In this document: one piece after another, positions 8,372-17,752 of the stretch
Numbering within the stretch: position 1 is the stretch's first letter
Layout of the letters: the number at the start of each line of letters is the position of its first letter
Position numbers and translations under genes: made by a program
Notes under the pieces: generated by a model
Told to the model about the DNA's origin: nothing
Database searches by the model: none
Seen by the model: only the letters and a program-made list of their open reading frames with translations
DNA from: Flavobacterium endophyticum
Lineage (GTDB): Bacteria > Bacteroidota > Bacteroidia > Flavobacteriales > Flavobacteriaceae
Direction: 5' to 3'
Length of the DNA stretch: 64,000 bases
Assembly (NCBI RefSeq): GCF_003634455.1
Contig: NZ_RBLC01000001.1
Location: forward strand, 186,001-250,000

Positions 8372-10063
8372 ATGATCTTATTACTTTTAAGTTGGGTCTA
8401 TATTTTATTTACCACCATAAACCTAGGTTTTTTTCTAGATAAAATCCTTAAGCTTAAAGTTCAGAATCTTACTTTCTTATCAATTCTTGGGTTATTCTCG
8501 ACCACTATAATGGCTAGCTTTTGGGCCATTTTCGGAAGGATAAATTTCGAGTTTCATTTGGCTCTTTTGTTTTTAAATTTTGCTTTATTCTTGAGTAACA
8601 AAAAAGCTATAATTTCTATTTATAAAAACTTCTTTCTAGAATTAAAATATCTTGACAAAACCTTAAAAATTCTTCTCGGCTTAATTGCTCTTTTAATAGT
8701 AGCACAATGTGCCTCAATTCCTTTTATAATTGATAACGAATCCTATTATATTCAAACAATTAAGTGGATGAACGAATATGGCTTTGTAAAAGGCTTAGGC
8801 AATTTGCATATTTATTTAGGACAAACAAGTGGATGGCATGTGCTACAAAGTGCTTTTAATTTCTCTTTTATATATCCTAACTTTAATGATTTGAGCGGAT
8901 TTTGCCTGCTTTTAGGAAATATTTTTTCCATCCAAAAACTTGACAATTATTTCAAAACAAAAAATAAAACAGACCTGATTATTGGATTATTTCCTCTTTC
9001 AAATATTTTACTTTTCCAATTTATAAGTGCTCCTTCGCCCGACCTTCCGATTTATGTTTTTACCTTTATAATTTGTTCACTATTTTTAGATAATTACAGA
9101 AAGATTAATTCCGAGACTTTCAACTGGATTTCAATTTTAGTGCTCTTCTCGCTTTACATAAAAACAACATCCATCGCATTGTCTTTGATTCCGATTCTTA
9201 TTCTTTTTCAAAATTATAAGAATTTAAAAATCTATAAGATTACCAGTTTAGCTCTCGTCATCTTATTTCTCTTTATCGTTAAAAATTTAATTATCACAGG
9301 ATATCCTTTATTTCCAATAACTAAAAATTTTGGATTGACCTTTGACTATCAGATTCCAGAAAAAATAGCAACATACTATTATGATCTGACAAAACATTTC
9401 GGCTATTCTTTATCGAAATCAAAATTTCAAGAAATGTCTTTTCCTGAAATTTTTATGCATTGGTTAAATCTTCCAAAACTTCACGGATTTTTTAATAAGA
9501 TAAGCATTGTCTTAATTGTACTATCTCCAATTATAATTTATAAATTTTATAATAAAACTAAATTTTGGGTTTTTTATGCTGTGATGGTTCTTCAATTTAT
9601 ACTGCTTTTTATGTCGTCTCCGCAGTATCGTTTTGTTATGAATTTCATTCTGATTTTTAGTTTTTTACTTCTATCTTTAATACTAAATAAAAAACAAATA
9701 ATTCTAATTTCACTTTCAGCTTTCACCCTCTTACTAACAATACTTGTTTTTATACCTTTGAATTTTAGCTTATTAACAAAAAACAAACATACGCTAGAAT
9801 CAAGTAATTTTAGTTTTAAAAATTTCGTTTTCCCTTATACAGACACCAAATACGATACCGCTTTTGAATTGCTAAAAAATGAGAATCTATATTATTATAA
9901 TCCAACAAATATTGACTTTTTCTGGGGAACTGGAGATGGTCCGTTACCCTGTGTAAGAAAGAAGCAACTCGATTATTTTGAAAAAAAATACCAAGTAAAG
10001 CCACAAATGCGAAGTGATACTATAAAGGATGGATTTTATGCAAAAGACACTTCAAAAAGATAA
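8372..10063 (+). CDS. Polytopic membrane protein, GT-C-like
   Basis: This 563-residue protein has about a dozen hydrophobic helices across residues 1-460 and a soluble C-terminal tail of about 100 residues. Loop motifs such as FIIDNESYYIQTIKWMN near the first third recall GT-C glycosyltransferases, with an acidic residue in the first large loop. The overall type resembles what is annotated as the LIC_10190-like membrane family. The gene is visibly more AT-rich than its neighbours (many Phe, Ile, Leu and Asn codons), which may reflect hydrophobic composition or horizontal acquisition. It lies 6 bp after the LolD-like gene and 3 bp before the TIGR02757 gene, so it is probably co-transcribed. 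The substrate is unknown. Confidence 0.65.
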   Translation: MILLLLSWVYILFTTINLGFFLDKILKLKVQNLTFLSILGLFSTTIMASFWAIFGRINFEFHLALLFLNFALFLSNKKAIISIYKNFFLELKYLDKTLKILLGLIALLIVAQCASIPFIIDNESYYIQTIKWMNEYGFVKGLGNLHIYLGQTSGWHVLQSAFNFSFIYPNFNDLSGFCLLLGNIFSIQKLDNYFKTKNKTDLIIGLFPLSNILLFQFISAPSPDLPIYVFTFIICSLFLDNYRKINSETFNWISILVLFSLYIKTTSIALSLIPILILFQNYKNLKIYKITSLALVILFLFIVKNLIITGYPLFPITKNFGLTFDYQIPEKIATYYYDLTKHFGYSLSKSKFQEMSFPEIFMHWLNLPKLHGFFNKISIVLIVLSPIIIYKFYNKTKFWVFYAVMVLQFILLFMSSPQYRFVMNFILIFSFLLLSLILNKKQIILISLSAFTLLLTILVFIPLNFSLLTKNKHTLESSNFSFKNFVFPYTDTKYDTAFELLKNENLYYYNPTNIDFFWGTGDGPLPCVRKKQLDYFEKKYQVKPQMRSDTIKDGFYAKDTSKR

Positions 10064-10066
10064 GAA

Positions 10067-10831
10067 ATGACTCAAAAAGAACTAAAGATTTTCCTCGACG
10101 AAAAAGTCGAATTATATAACAAGCCTGATTTTATCGAAAGCGACCCGATTCAGATTCCGCATTTATTTTCCCTAAAAGAAGATATTGAAATTGCTGGTTT
10201 TTTGAGTTCCATAATTGCTTGGGGAAATCGAAAGATGATTATCAACAACTCTAAAAAAATGATGGATTTGATGGGGAATTCTCCTTATGATTTCATCATG
10301 ACGCATCAGGAGTATCAATTGGAACGGTTAGAAAATTTTGTACATAGAACTTTTAATGGCCAAGATTTTATCAGTTTTATCAAGGCTTTGCAGCATATCT
10401 ATAAAAATCACAACGGATTGGAAGCTGTCTTTTTGAAACATCAAGAAGCCTATTCCATGCAGAAAAGTATACACGAATTCAAAAAAATCTTCTTTGAAAT
10501 TGAACATCAGCAAAGAACTCAAAAGCACATCTCTGATCCGCTAAATAATTCTGCTGCCAAAAGAATCAATATGTTCCTGAGATGGATGGTACGCCAAGAC
10601 AAAAAAGGAGTTGATTTTGGCATTTGGAAAAGCATTTCGCCCTCAACATTATCTTGTCCGTTAGATGTGCATTCTGGAAATGTGGCACGTAAATTAGGTC
10701 TTTTGACTCGAAAACAAAATGATGGAAAAGCACTGGCTGAATTAGACCAACAATTGCGAAAACTAGATCCTAAAGATCCTGTAAAATACGATTTTGCATT
10801 GTTTGGATTGGGCGTCTTCGAAGGATTTTAG
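10067..10831 (+). CDS. TIGR02757-family conserved protein
   Basis: This 254-residue soluble protein matches the pattern of TIGR02757, conserved in Bacteroidota and some other bacteria. Visible features are an IAWGNRKMI segment, NMFLRWMVRQD, and a C-terminal PLDVHSGNVARKLGLL segment. The helical make-up and LDVHSGNVAR resemble helix-hairpin-helix DNA glycosylase folds (inference). No function is established. It starts 3 bp after the preceding membrane protein gene. Confidence 0.78.
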   Translation: MTQKELKIFLDEKVELYNKPDFIESDPIQIPHLFSLKEDIEIAGFLSSIIAWGNRKMIINNSKKMMDLMGNSPYDFIMTHQEYQLERLENFVHRTFNGQDFISFIKALQHIYKNHNGLEAVFLKHQEAYSMQKSIHEFKKIFFEIEHQQRTQKHISDPLNNSAAKRINMFLRWMVRQDKKGVDFGIWKSISPSTLSCPLDVHSGNVARKLGLLTRKQNDGKALAELDQQLRKLDPKDPVKYDFALFGLGVFEGF

Positions 10832-10886
10832 CTCATCATCTAATGGCCTAAAAATCAAACAATCCAACGAAGTCCAAATTTTAACG

Positions 10887-10894
10887 TACCTTTG
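10887..10894 (+). promoter_or_regulatory. -7 promoter element of the DEAD-box helicase gene
   Basis: TACCTTTG matches TAnnTTTG and is followed by CA, 17 nt before the ATG at 10912. The helicase at 55997 carries an almost identical GTACCTTTGCA context. Confidence 0.65.
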
Positions 10895-10911
10895 CACAAA
10901 ATTTACACATT

Positions 10912-12264
10912 ATGTCCACTTTTGAGCAATTCAACCTTCCTAAATCCTTACAAAAAGCAATTGATGACTTAGGATTCACATCGCCTACTCCAATTCAGGA
11001 AAAATCTTTTTCTGTGATTGCGTCTGGTCGTGATATGATGGGAATTGCACAAACTGGTACAGGTAAGACTTTTGCGTATCTTTTGCCTTTATTAAAACTA
11101 TACAAATTCACTCCTACACATACGCCAAAAATCGTAATTCTTGTCCCAACAAGAGAATTGGTCGTGCAAGTTGTGGAAGAAGTCGAAAAACTGACAAAAT
11201 ACATGTCAGTCAGAACTTTAGGCATTTATGGAGGGGTAAACATAAACACTCAAAAAACGTCTGTTTATCAAGGAATTGACATTTTGGTTGGTACGCCTGG
11301 CCGTGTGATGGATTTGGCTTTGGACAATGTTATCCGTTTTGACGAAACACAAAAGTTAGTTATTGACGAATTTGATGAAATGCTGAATCTTGGTTTCCGC
11401 GTACAGCTGACTTCCATCTTGGCAATGATGAAACCAAAACGCCAAAACATATTGTTTTCAGCTACGATGACAGATGAAGTCGATGCTGTTCTTGAAGATT
11501 ATTTTGATTTTCCAGAAGAAGTTTCGTTGGTTCCATCGGGAACGCCGTTGGAAAAAATCAAACAGATCAAATACGCTGTTCCGAATTTCAACACAAAAAT
11601 CAATCTTCTGAAATACCTTTTGTCAAATGATGAAAGTATGTCGAGAATCTTGATATTCGTCAATAACAAGAAATTTGTAGACATGGTTTATGACCGAATC
11701 ACAGACGATTTCGGTGACCAATTTGGCGTAATCCATTCTAATAAATCTCAAAACTATCGTCTGACAACGATGGAAAACTTCCAGCAAGGAACACTTCGAG
11801 GAATCATCACCACAGACGTCATGGCGCGAGGTCTGGATATTTCGGACATTACCCATGTACTGAATTTTGATGTTTCGGAAGTTCCAGAGCAGTACATCCA
11901 CAGAATCGGAAGGACGGGACGTGCTGACAAAGACGGAATCGCCATCAGTTTTGTCGGTCCGAAAGAAGAAGAATTCTTTATCGAAAGCGAAGTGCTGATG
12001 AACAAAGAAGTCGATACAGAACCAATCCCAGAAGGAGTGGAAATTTCAACCGTCTTGATCGAATCTGAAAAAGTAAGACAGCCCGTTAAGCTGTTGATGA
12101 AGAAAGTCAAGAAAGAAGGCGGAAGCGCTTTTCATGAAAAATCAGACAAGAACAAGAAAGTCAATTTGGGAGGTCCTGGTAAAACAAAACCTAGAAAAAC
12201 GAAGTCTAGAAATCGTGGCGTGGAAAGATCACGTGATAAAAAACGAAAAGATAAGGACAAATAA
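10912..12264 (+). CDS. DEAD-box ATP-dependent RNA helicase
   Basis: This 450-residue protein has the helicase core with the Q motif (FTSPTPIQ), motif I AQTGTGKT (46-53), motif Ia PTREL and motif Ib TPGR. Motif II is DEFD (152-155) rather than DEAD, motif III is SAT, and motif VI is HRIGRTGR. The ADP/Mg-contacting DE pair of motif II is intact. The tail after residue 390 is Lys/Arg-rich and low-complexity (KTKPRKTKSRNRG), suitable for nonspecific RNA binding. Likely roles are ribosome assembly or cold-dependent RNA unwinding. It is the first of two such helicases in the window. Confidence 0.9.
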   Translation: MSTFEQFNLPKSLQKAIDDLGFTSPTPIQEKSFSVIASGRDMMGIAQTGTGKTFAYLLPLLKLYKFTPTHTPKIVILVPTRELVVQVVEEVEKLTKYMSVRTLGIYGGVNINTQKTSVYQGIDILVGTPGRVMDLALDNVIRFDETQKLVIDEFDEMLNLGFRVQLTSILAMMKPKRQNILFSATMTDEVDAVLEDYFDFPEEVSLVPSGTPLEKIKQIKYAVPNFNTKINLLKYLLSNDESMSRILIFVNNKKFVDMVYDRITDDFGDQFGVIHSNKSQNYRLTTMENFQQGTLRGIITTDVMARGLDISDITHVLNFDVSEVPEQYIHRIGRTGRADKDGIAISFVGPKEEEFFIESEVLMNKEVDTEPIPEGVEISTVLIESEKVRQPVKLLMKKVKKEGGSAFHEKSDKNKKVNLGGPGKTKPRKTKSRNRGVERSRDKKRKDKDK

Positions 12265-12272
12265 AATTTTCC

Positions 12273-13385
12273 TTAAGCTTTCGTAAAAACCAAACAGACC
12301 GGAGCACACAATTCGATTCGTTTGCCTGTATCAGAGAGTTTTCCTGTCGTTTCATCAATCTTAAAAATTACGATTTCATTCGTGTACTGATGCCCTACCA
12401 ACAAAAATTTACCCGTTGGATCAATCACAAAATTCCTCGGCCCTTTGCCCTTTGTGCTTACCTGATTCACCAAATCTAAAGTCCCTTTTTTATTGATGAC
12501 AAAGGCATTGATTGTGTTGGCATCTCCCCTATTTGTAGCATATAAAAACTTACCGTTAGGCGAAATATGGATATCTGCAGCACTATTTTCACCTTTAAAA
12601 TCTTTGGCAACGATAGTCGTTTCTTGAAGCTGCTTTAGCGAACCATTTTTGTATTTAAAGACAGTCAGTGTTCCGTCCAATTCTTGAAGCAGATAGGCAA
12701 ATTTTCCATCTTTACTAAATGTCAAATGACGCGGTCCGCTGCCTGATTTTACGGCAATTCTTTCTTTTAATTCTAAAACTTTTTCAGGAGCATTTTTATC
12801 GTATTTGTAGACAGAAATCTGATCTGTTCCCAAATCATTTGCAAAAACATATTTCTTGTCTGGCGAAAAATAAACCATGTGCACGTGGGCGCTTTCTTGA
12901 CGTTGGGCATTGATTCCTTTTCCTTCATGCTGTATGACTTGTTTCGCTTTATTCAAGCTGCCATCAGCATTTTTCCCAAAGACAGAAATACTTCCTCCTG
13001 AATAATTAGCTACAATGACATTTTTTTCGTCATTGATAATATAACAAGGATCGGCTCCATGGGAATCTTGGGAATTCAAGAAATTTAATTTCCCGTTTTT
13101 GGAATTAAATCCAAAAGCACTCACTTGGCTGTCGGCTCCATTTTCATTTACGCTATACAAAAATTTTGTATCGCCAGAAATAGTCAGATAGCTTGGATTT
13201 ATTATTTTATCGGAAGTACTTTTCAAAGAAAAATCACCCGTATCGGTACTAAAATCATAGACATAAATTCCGTTGCTCTCGCAGGAATTAGTATACGTAC
13301 CCACAACCAAACTATAGATTTTATCCTGAGCGTTGGCCGTTAGTACTAAGAAAAAGGTAGAAAGTAGAAACCCGACTTTTTTCAT
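12273..13385 (-). CDS. Secreted lactonase-fold (6-phosphogluconolactonase-like) beta-propeller protein
   Basis: The protein is about 370 residues from the ATG at 13385. A signal peptide ends TANAQ, followed by a seven-bladed propeller of the YbhE/Pgl lactonase family: VVGTYTNSCESNGIYVY at the start, HVHMVYFSPDKKYVFANDLGTDQI mid-protein, and GPRNFVIDPTGKFLLV near the end. Repeated PDKKY/PNGKFLYATNRG strands support the family. The cytosolic relative YbhE hydrolyses 6-phosphogluconolactone. The signal peptide makes a periplasmic role on another lactone or sugar likely (inference). A TATTTTTG element at 13405-13412 lies upstream. Confidence 0.85.
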   Translation of the reverse strand: MKKVGFLLSTFFLVLTANAQDKIYSLVVGTYTNSCESNGIYVYDFSTDTGDFSLKSTSDKIINPSYLTISGDTKFLYSVNENGADSQVSAFGFNSKNGKLNFLNSQDSHGADPCYIINDEKNVIVANYSGGSISVFGKNADGSLNKAKQVIQHEGKGINAQRQESAHVHMVYFSPDKKYVFANDLGTDQISVYKYDKNAPEKVLELKERIAVKSGSGPRHLTFSKDGKFAYLLQELDGTLTVFKYKNGSLKQLQETTIVAKDFKGENSAADIHISPNGKFLYATNRGDANTINAFVINKKGTLDLVNQVSTKGKGPRNFVIDPTGKFLLVGHQYTNEIVIFKIDETTGKLSDTGKRIELCAPVCLVFTKA

Positions 13386-13404
13386 TTTCAATAATTGTTT
13401 ACCG

Positions 13405-13412
13405 CAAAAATA
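13405..13412 (-). promoter_or_regulatory. -7 promoter element of the lactonase-fold gene
   Basis: Minus strand TATTTTTG, 19 nt upstream of the ATG at 13385. It diverges from the BatA promoter. Confidence 0.55.
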
Positions 13413-13504
13413 AGGCTTCGAACCGCAAAAGCATCTTCAAGAACTGTTAATTTAATAGTTCAAAAAAATCACAAAACTAGCAATGACAACTGCCAACTAA
13501 TTTG

Positions 13505-13512
13505 TATTTTTG
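13505..13512 (+). promoter_or_regulatory. -7 promoter element of the BatA gene
   Basis: TATTTTTG matches TAnnTTTG, 15 nt upstream of the ATG at 13528. Confidence 0.55.
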
Positions 13513-13527
13513 ACAAACTTTCAATGA

Positions 13528-15468
13528 ATGCAGTTCAAACACCCTGAAATTCTTTACTTCCTTTTCTTATTGGTTATTCCAATTCTGGTCCATTTGTTTC
13601 AATTGCGACGCTTCAAGAAAGAATATTTCACCAACGTACATTTCCTAAAAGAGCTTGCCATACAGACTCGAAAAAGCTCAAAACTAAAGAAATGGCTTTT
13701 GCTGCTCACCCGATTGTTCCTTTTGGCCTGCTTGATTATTGCTTTTGCACAACCATTCTTCCAAGCTAAAGACAGCAAAGGAATCACAAATGAAATGTTT
13801 ATCATTCTGGACAATTCGTTTTCGATGCAAGCCAAAGGAAAACAAGGCGAACTGATGAAAAGGGCTGTGCAGGAATTATTAGAAAATGCTCCGGAAAATC
13901 AGACATTTTCACTGGTCACAAATTCAGAAATTTTCTGGAATACAGATATAAAATCCATCCAAAGAGAATTGCAAAATCTAAAATATAGCGCTTCGCCATT
14001 TGCTTTAGACAACCTGATGGCGAAGATAAAATCTAGAAAATCACCTTACAACAAAGACATTGTCGTGATTACAGATGCTGTCGGTTTACAGCCAAAACAG
14101 CTGAAAAGTATTGATTCTACTTTCAATACGTATTTTATCATTCCAAAGGCCGAACAGAAAAACAATATTTCTATCGACAGCGTGTTTATCCACCAGACAT
14201 CAGACAATTTTTATGATATAGGCGTAAAACTTTCTTCGTATGGCGATAATGAAAACGACATTCCGATTGCCTTATACAATGATAAAAAGCTTATTGCCAA
14301 GACCATCGTAAATTTTGAAGGCAAAGAAAAATCCATCAATTTTACGATTCCAAAAGAAGATTTTAACGGTTATGCTTTGATTGAAGACAATGCTTTGCAC
14401 TATGACAATCAATTGTTTTTCAGCATTTCGAAACCGCAAAGACTGAATGTCGTCAGCATCGGGCAGCCCGAAAAAAGCAACTTCTTGAAAAAGATATATT
14501 CCGACAGCGAGTTCGTATTCAATAATTTCGACTTAAAATCGCTGGACTATAATATTCTGGAAAAGCAAGATGCTATTGTCTTGAACGAACTGCCAGAAAT
14601 ACCGCAGGCTTTGCAGACCACTTTAAAATCTTTTGTAGAAAAAGGAGGCAATCTAATTGTAATTCCATCAGCAGAAGGTAGTGTTTCAAATCTGAACAGC
14701 CTAATGGGTAATTTTGGGGGAATCCAGTTCAAATCTTTAGAAAACAAAGAAAAATTAGTCACAAAAATTGCTTTCAATAATCCGCTATACAGCACGGTAT
14801 TTGAGAAAAAAATCGACAACTTCCAATATCCGAATAGTGCTAGTTCGTTTGGAATATCAAGTGCCTATCCATCCATATTGAGCTTTGACGACCAAAGCGC
14901 TTTCCTTACGGCTGTACAAAATCCAGTCAGTTCGGTTTATGTATTTTCTGCTCCTATAAATAAGGATAATTCTAATTTCCAAAACTCTCCGCTGATTGTG
15001 CCGACATTTTACAACATGGCACTCAGCAGCCAAAAAACGGGAATAAACGCATTGACAATCGGTGAGAACAGTCCGTTTTTGATGGATGCTTCCTTGTCAA
15101 AAGACGAAATCGTCGAAATCAGAAGTCTTTCCGAAGAAGCCAATGAAAAGTTTATTCCGATGCAGCAGATACTCAATAACAAAGTAAAATTGACTTTTAA
15201 CGATTTCCCTCAAGAAGCAGGAAATTTTGGAATATACAAGCAAGACAATCTGCTAAAGAAAATTAGCTTTAACTACGGCAGGACCGAAAGTGACTTGAGC
15301 GCTTCTAACGAATCCTTATTATCCGATTATAACGTTATTGAAAGCATCGACAACGTTTTTGATACTTTACAGACGGAACGAACCGACAACGAAATCTGGA
15401 AATGGTTTGTGTTTTTGACCCTGCTGTTTCTAGTCACTGAAATATTGATACAAAAATTTGTAAAATGA
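13528..15468 (+). CDS. BatA-type membrane protein with vWA-like domain
   Basis: This 646-residue protein opens with the BatA N-terminal double-transmembrane module (HPEILYFLFLLVIPILVHLF, then a basic stretch and a second helix ending AFAQPFF). A vWA-like periplasmic domain follows, with the MIDAS-like DNSFSM motif near residue 92. A long Ig/GATase-like region and a C-terminal helix (WKWFVFLTLLFLVTEIL) complete it. Such proteins are common in Bacteroidota, but their function is unclear. The stop overlaps the ATG of the next gene (ATGA), implying translational coupling with the dihydroorotase-like protein. Confidence 0.85.
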   Translation: MQFKHPEILYFLFLLVIPILVHLFQLRRFKKEYFTNVHFLKELAIQTRKSSKLKKWLLLLTRLFLLACLIIAFAQPFFQAKDSKGITNEMFIILDNSFSMQAKGKQGELMKRAVQELLENAPENQTFSLVTNSEIFWNTDIKSIQRELQNLKYSASPFALDNLMAKIKSRKSPYNKDIVVITDAVGLQPKQLKSIDSTFNTYFIIPKAEQKNNISIDSVFIHQTSDNFYDIGVKLSSYGDNENDIPIALYNDKKLIAKTIVNFEGKEKSINFTIPKEDFNGYALIEDNALHYDNQLFFSISKPQRLNVVSIGQPEKSNFLKKIYSDSEFVFNNFDLKSLDYNILEKQDAIVLNELPEIPQALQTTLKSFVEKGGNLIVIPSAEGSVSNLNSLMGNFGGIQFKSLENKEKLVTKIAFNNPLYSTVFEKKIDNFQYPNSASSFGISSAYPSILSFDDQSAFLTAVQNPVSSVYVFSAPINKDNSNFQNSPLIVPTFYNMALSSQKTGINALTIGENSPFLMDASLSKDEIVEIRSLSEEANEKFIPMQQILNNKVKLTFNDFPQEAGNFGIYKQDNLLKKISFNYGRTESDLSASNESLLSDYNVIESIDNVFDTLQTERTDNEIWKWFVFLTLLFLVTEILIQKFVK

Positions 15469-16721
15469 ACATAATCATCCGACAAGCTAAAATTATCGAC
15501 CCTAAAAGCCCGTACCATAATGAAATTGCAGATCTAAAGATTGAGAGCGGCGTCATAACCAAGATTGGAAAGAAATTGCAGAACCCCGACAAGCTAGAAG
15601 AAGTATCTCTCGAAAATCTGCACGTATCTCAAGGCTGGTTTGATTCTAGCGTCAGCTTGGGCGAACCTGGTTTCGAAGACCGAGAGACAATTTCTAACGG
15701 ATTAGATACTGCTGGAAAAAGTGGCTTTACGGCTATTGCGATGCAGCCGAATAGCTTTCCGATTTTAGACAATCAATCCAGCATCAGTTTTGTAAAAAGA
15801 AAAGCGGAAGGCTTTGCTACGGACTTATTCCCTATCGGAGCTTTGACCAAAAATAGCGAAGGCACCGATCTTGCCGAATTATTCGACATGAAAAATTCCG
15901 GCGCTGTTGCTTTTGGAGATTACAACAAAAGCTTGTCAAACGCCAACTTGCTAAAAATTGCGCTGCAATATGTACAAGATTTTGACGGATTGGTTATCAC
16001 CTATTCTCAAGATTCCAATATCAAAGGAGCTGGCGTGGCGAATGAAGGAATTGTCAGCACACGATTAGGCTTAAAAGGAATACCGGCCTTGGCGGAAGAA
16101 TTGCAGATTTCAAGAAATTTGTTTATCTTAGAATATACTGGAGGAAAATTGCACATTCCTACCATTTCGACAGCAAAGTCGGCACAATTAATTAAAGAAG
16201 CAAAAGCTAAAGGCTTGAACGTGACGTGCAGCGTAGCGGTTCACAATTTGGTCTTGACGGACGAAAAGCTAGATGGTTTCGACACAAGATATAAAGTAAC
16301 GCCGCCTTTAAGAAGCGAATCGGATAGAAAAGCATTGGTTAAAGCAGTAAAAGACGGCATTATCGATATGATTACTTCGGATCATAATCCGATAGATATC
16401 GAGCATAAAAAAATGGAATTTGATATGGCTAAAAACGGAACGATCGGATTGGAAAGCGCTTTCGGAGCTTTAACAACCGTTTTGCCTGTAGAGAGTATCA
16501 TTGAGAAATTGGTAGCCGGAAAAGCAATCTTCAGCATTGAGAACCTTGAAATTAAAGAAGGTAATAAAGCCAATATCACACTTTTTAATCCGGAAGAAAA
16601 ATGGACATTTGGCAAAGAAAATATTTTGTCAAAATCAAAAAACTCGGCTTTCCTAGGACAATCAATGAAAGGAAAAGCCTATGGAATATACAACAACCAA
16701 AAATTAGTTCTAAACGACTAG
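15465..16721 (+). CDS. Dihydroorotase-like protein, probably catalytically inactive
   Basis: This 418-residue amidohydrolase-fold protein aligns with class I dihydroorotases over its full length: LGEPGFEDRETI, KVTPPLRSESDR, MITSDHNPID and GLESAFGAL. The metal-binding HxH of the first strand, which should be DVHVHLREPG, is D-S-S-V-S-L-G-EPG here. Both histidines are Ser (62 and 64) and the substrate-binding Arg is Gly66. The CEH and HVCHVST ligand regions are also altered (YSQD, HIPTIST). Asp in TSDHNP is retained. It probably lacks zinc and activity and may act as a structural partner, as non-catalytic PyrC-prime proteins do for aspartate carbamoyltransferase (inference). It overlaps the BatA stop by 4 bp. 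Confidence 0.85.
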   Translation: MNIIIRQAKIIDPKSPYHNEIADLKIESGVITKIGKKLQNPDKLEEVSLENLHVSQGWFDSSVSLGEPGFEDRETISNGLDTAGKSGFTAIAMQPNSFPILDNQSSISFVKRKAEGFATDLFPIGALTKNSEGTDLAELFDMKNSGAVAFGDYNKSLSNANLLKIALQYVQDFDGLVITYSQDSNIKGAGVANEGIVSTRLGLKGIPALAEELQISRNLFILEYTGGKLHIPTISTAKSAQLIKEAKAKGLNVTCSVAVHNLVLTDEKLDGFDTRYKVTPPLRSESDRKALVKAVKDGIIDMITSDHNPIDIEHKKMEFDMAKNGTIGLESAFGALTTVLPVESIIEKLVAGKAIFSIENLEIKEGNKANITLFNPEEKWTFGKENILSKSKNSAFLGQSMKGKAYGIYNNQKLVLND

Positions 16722-16724
16722 ATT

Positions 16725-17051
16725 ATGAAAAATACAGTTGAAGAAGGAAAAAATACGGCAATCATCGCCCATCTTACGATTTTAGGAACGATTATAGCGG
16801 CAGTGCTTAACGGCGACAAGAAGAATGCTTTCGCAGGCTTTTACATTCGCCAGACCTTAGGAATATTTCTTTTGTTTTTTGCGTTAGGCTATCCCGTAGG
16901 ATTGTTCGACAGCTGGATGATTTCCTCGGCATTGTATCTTTTTATTTTTATACTTTGGGCTTATAGCTTTGTGAGCGCGCTCCAAGGACAGATGAACATG
17001 ATTCCTCTTCTAGGAAGCTTTTTCCAAAAAGCATTCAAAAATCTTACTTAG
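16725..17051 (+). CDS. Small membrane protein, DUF4870-like
   Basis: This 108-residue protein has a polar N-terminus containing EEGKNTAIIAHLT and three hydrophobic helices at about 12-27, 42-62 and 68-92. The KNAFAGFYIRQTLGIFL loop recalls DUF4870/Tic20-like small membrane proteins that are sometimes named import component proteins. The assignment is tentative. It starts 3 bp after the dihydroorotase-like gene and 4 bp before the esterase gene, within one operon. Confidence 0.65.
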   Translation: MKNTVEEGKNTAIIAHLTILGTIIAAVLNGDKKNAFAGFYIRQTLGIFLLFFALGYPVGLFDSWMISSALYLFIFILWAYSFVSALQGQMNMIPLLGSFFQKAFKNLT

Positions 17052-17055
17052 AATA

Positions 17056-17706
17056 ATGAAATCAAACATAGAATACCTCATTCGAGAGCCCAGAATAAAA
17101 AAAGAAAAAAATCCTTTATTGTTGTTGCTTCACGGCTACGGAAGCAATGAAGAAGATTTATTTTCCTTTGCACCAGAACTACCAGATGAATATTATGTAG
17201 TTTCGGCAAGAGCACCATATAATTTACAGCCATACGGCCATGCTTGGTATGCCATAAATTTTGATGCCGACGAAAACAAATTTTCAGACAACGACCAAGC
17301 AAGAGAATCAAGGGATTTGATAGCAAGACTTATCAATGAATTGGTTTCGAACCTGCCTATTGACTTTCAAGACGTTACTTTAATTGGCTTCAGTCAAGGA
17401 ACAATATTGAGCTATGCCATTGCGCTGAGCTATCCTGAAAAAATCAAAAACGTTGTAGCGTTAAGCGGTTACCTAAATCCAGACTTGCTGGTTTCTGGTT
17501 ACGAAAAAAAGGATTTCAGCCATTTAAAAATGTTTGCTTCCCACGGAACCGTAGATCAGGTCATTCCTGTAGAATGGGCCAGAAAAGCTCCCGATGCGCT
17601 AAAAAGCTTAGGGATTGATGTGACTTATAAAGAATATCCTATCGGCCACGGAGTTTCTCCACAAAATTTTTATGATTTCAAAAATTGGCTCGAAAACCAT
17701 AAATAA
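17056..17706 (+). CDS. Alpha/beta hydrolase, carboxylesterase/phospholipase type
   Basis: This 216-residue serine hydrolase is similar to YpfH/carboxylesterase proteins. It shows LLLLHGYGSNEEDL (oxyanion region), nucleophile elbow GFSQGT, the acidic residue in HGTVDQVIPVEWA, and catalytic His in PIGHGVSPQNF. It is cytosolic with no signal peptide. It probably hydrolyses short acyl esters or lysophospholipids. It is the last gene of the BatA/dihydroorotase-like operon and ends at a terminator. Confidence 0.88.
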   Translation: MKSNIEYLIREPRIKKEKNPLLLLLHGYGSNEEDLFSFAPELPDEYYVVSARAPYNLQPYGHAWYAINFDADENKFSDNDQARESRDLIARLINELVSNLPIDFQDVTLIGFSQGTILSYAIALSYPEKIKNVVALSGYLNPDLLVSGYEKKDFSHLKMFASHGTVDQVIPVEWARKAPDALKSLGIDVTYKEYPIGHGVSPQNFYDFKNWLENHK

Positions 17707-17737
17707 AAAAAGGATTCCAATATGGAATCCTTTTTTT
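17705..17737. terminator. Bidirectional rho-independent terminator
   Basis: AGGATTCCA/TGGAATCCT stem with flanking A- and T-runs, between convergent genes. Confidence 0.85.
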
Positions 17738-17752
17738 ATCATTATTTAAATT

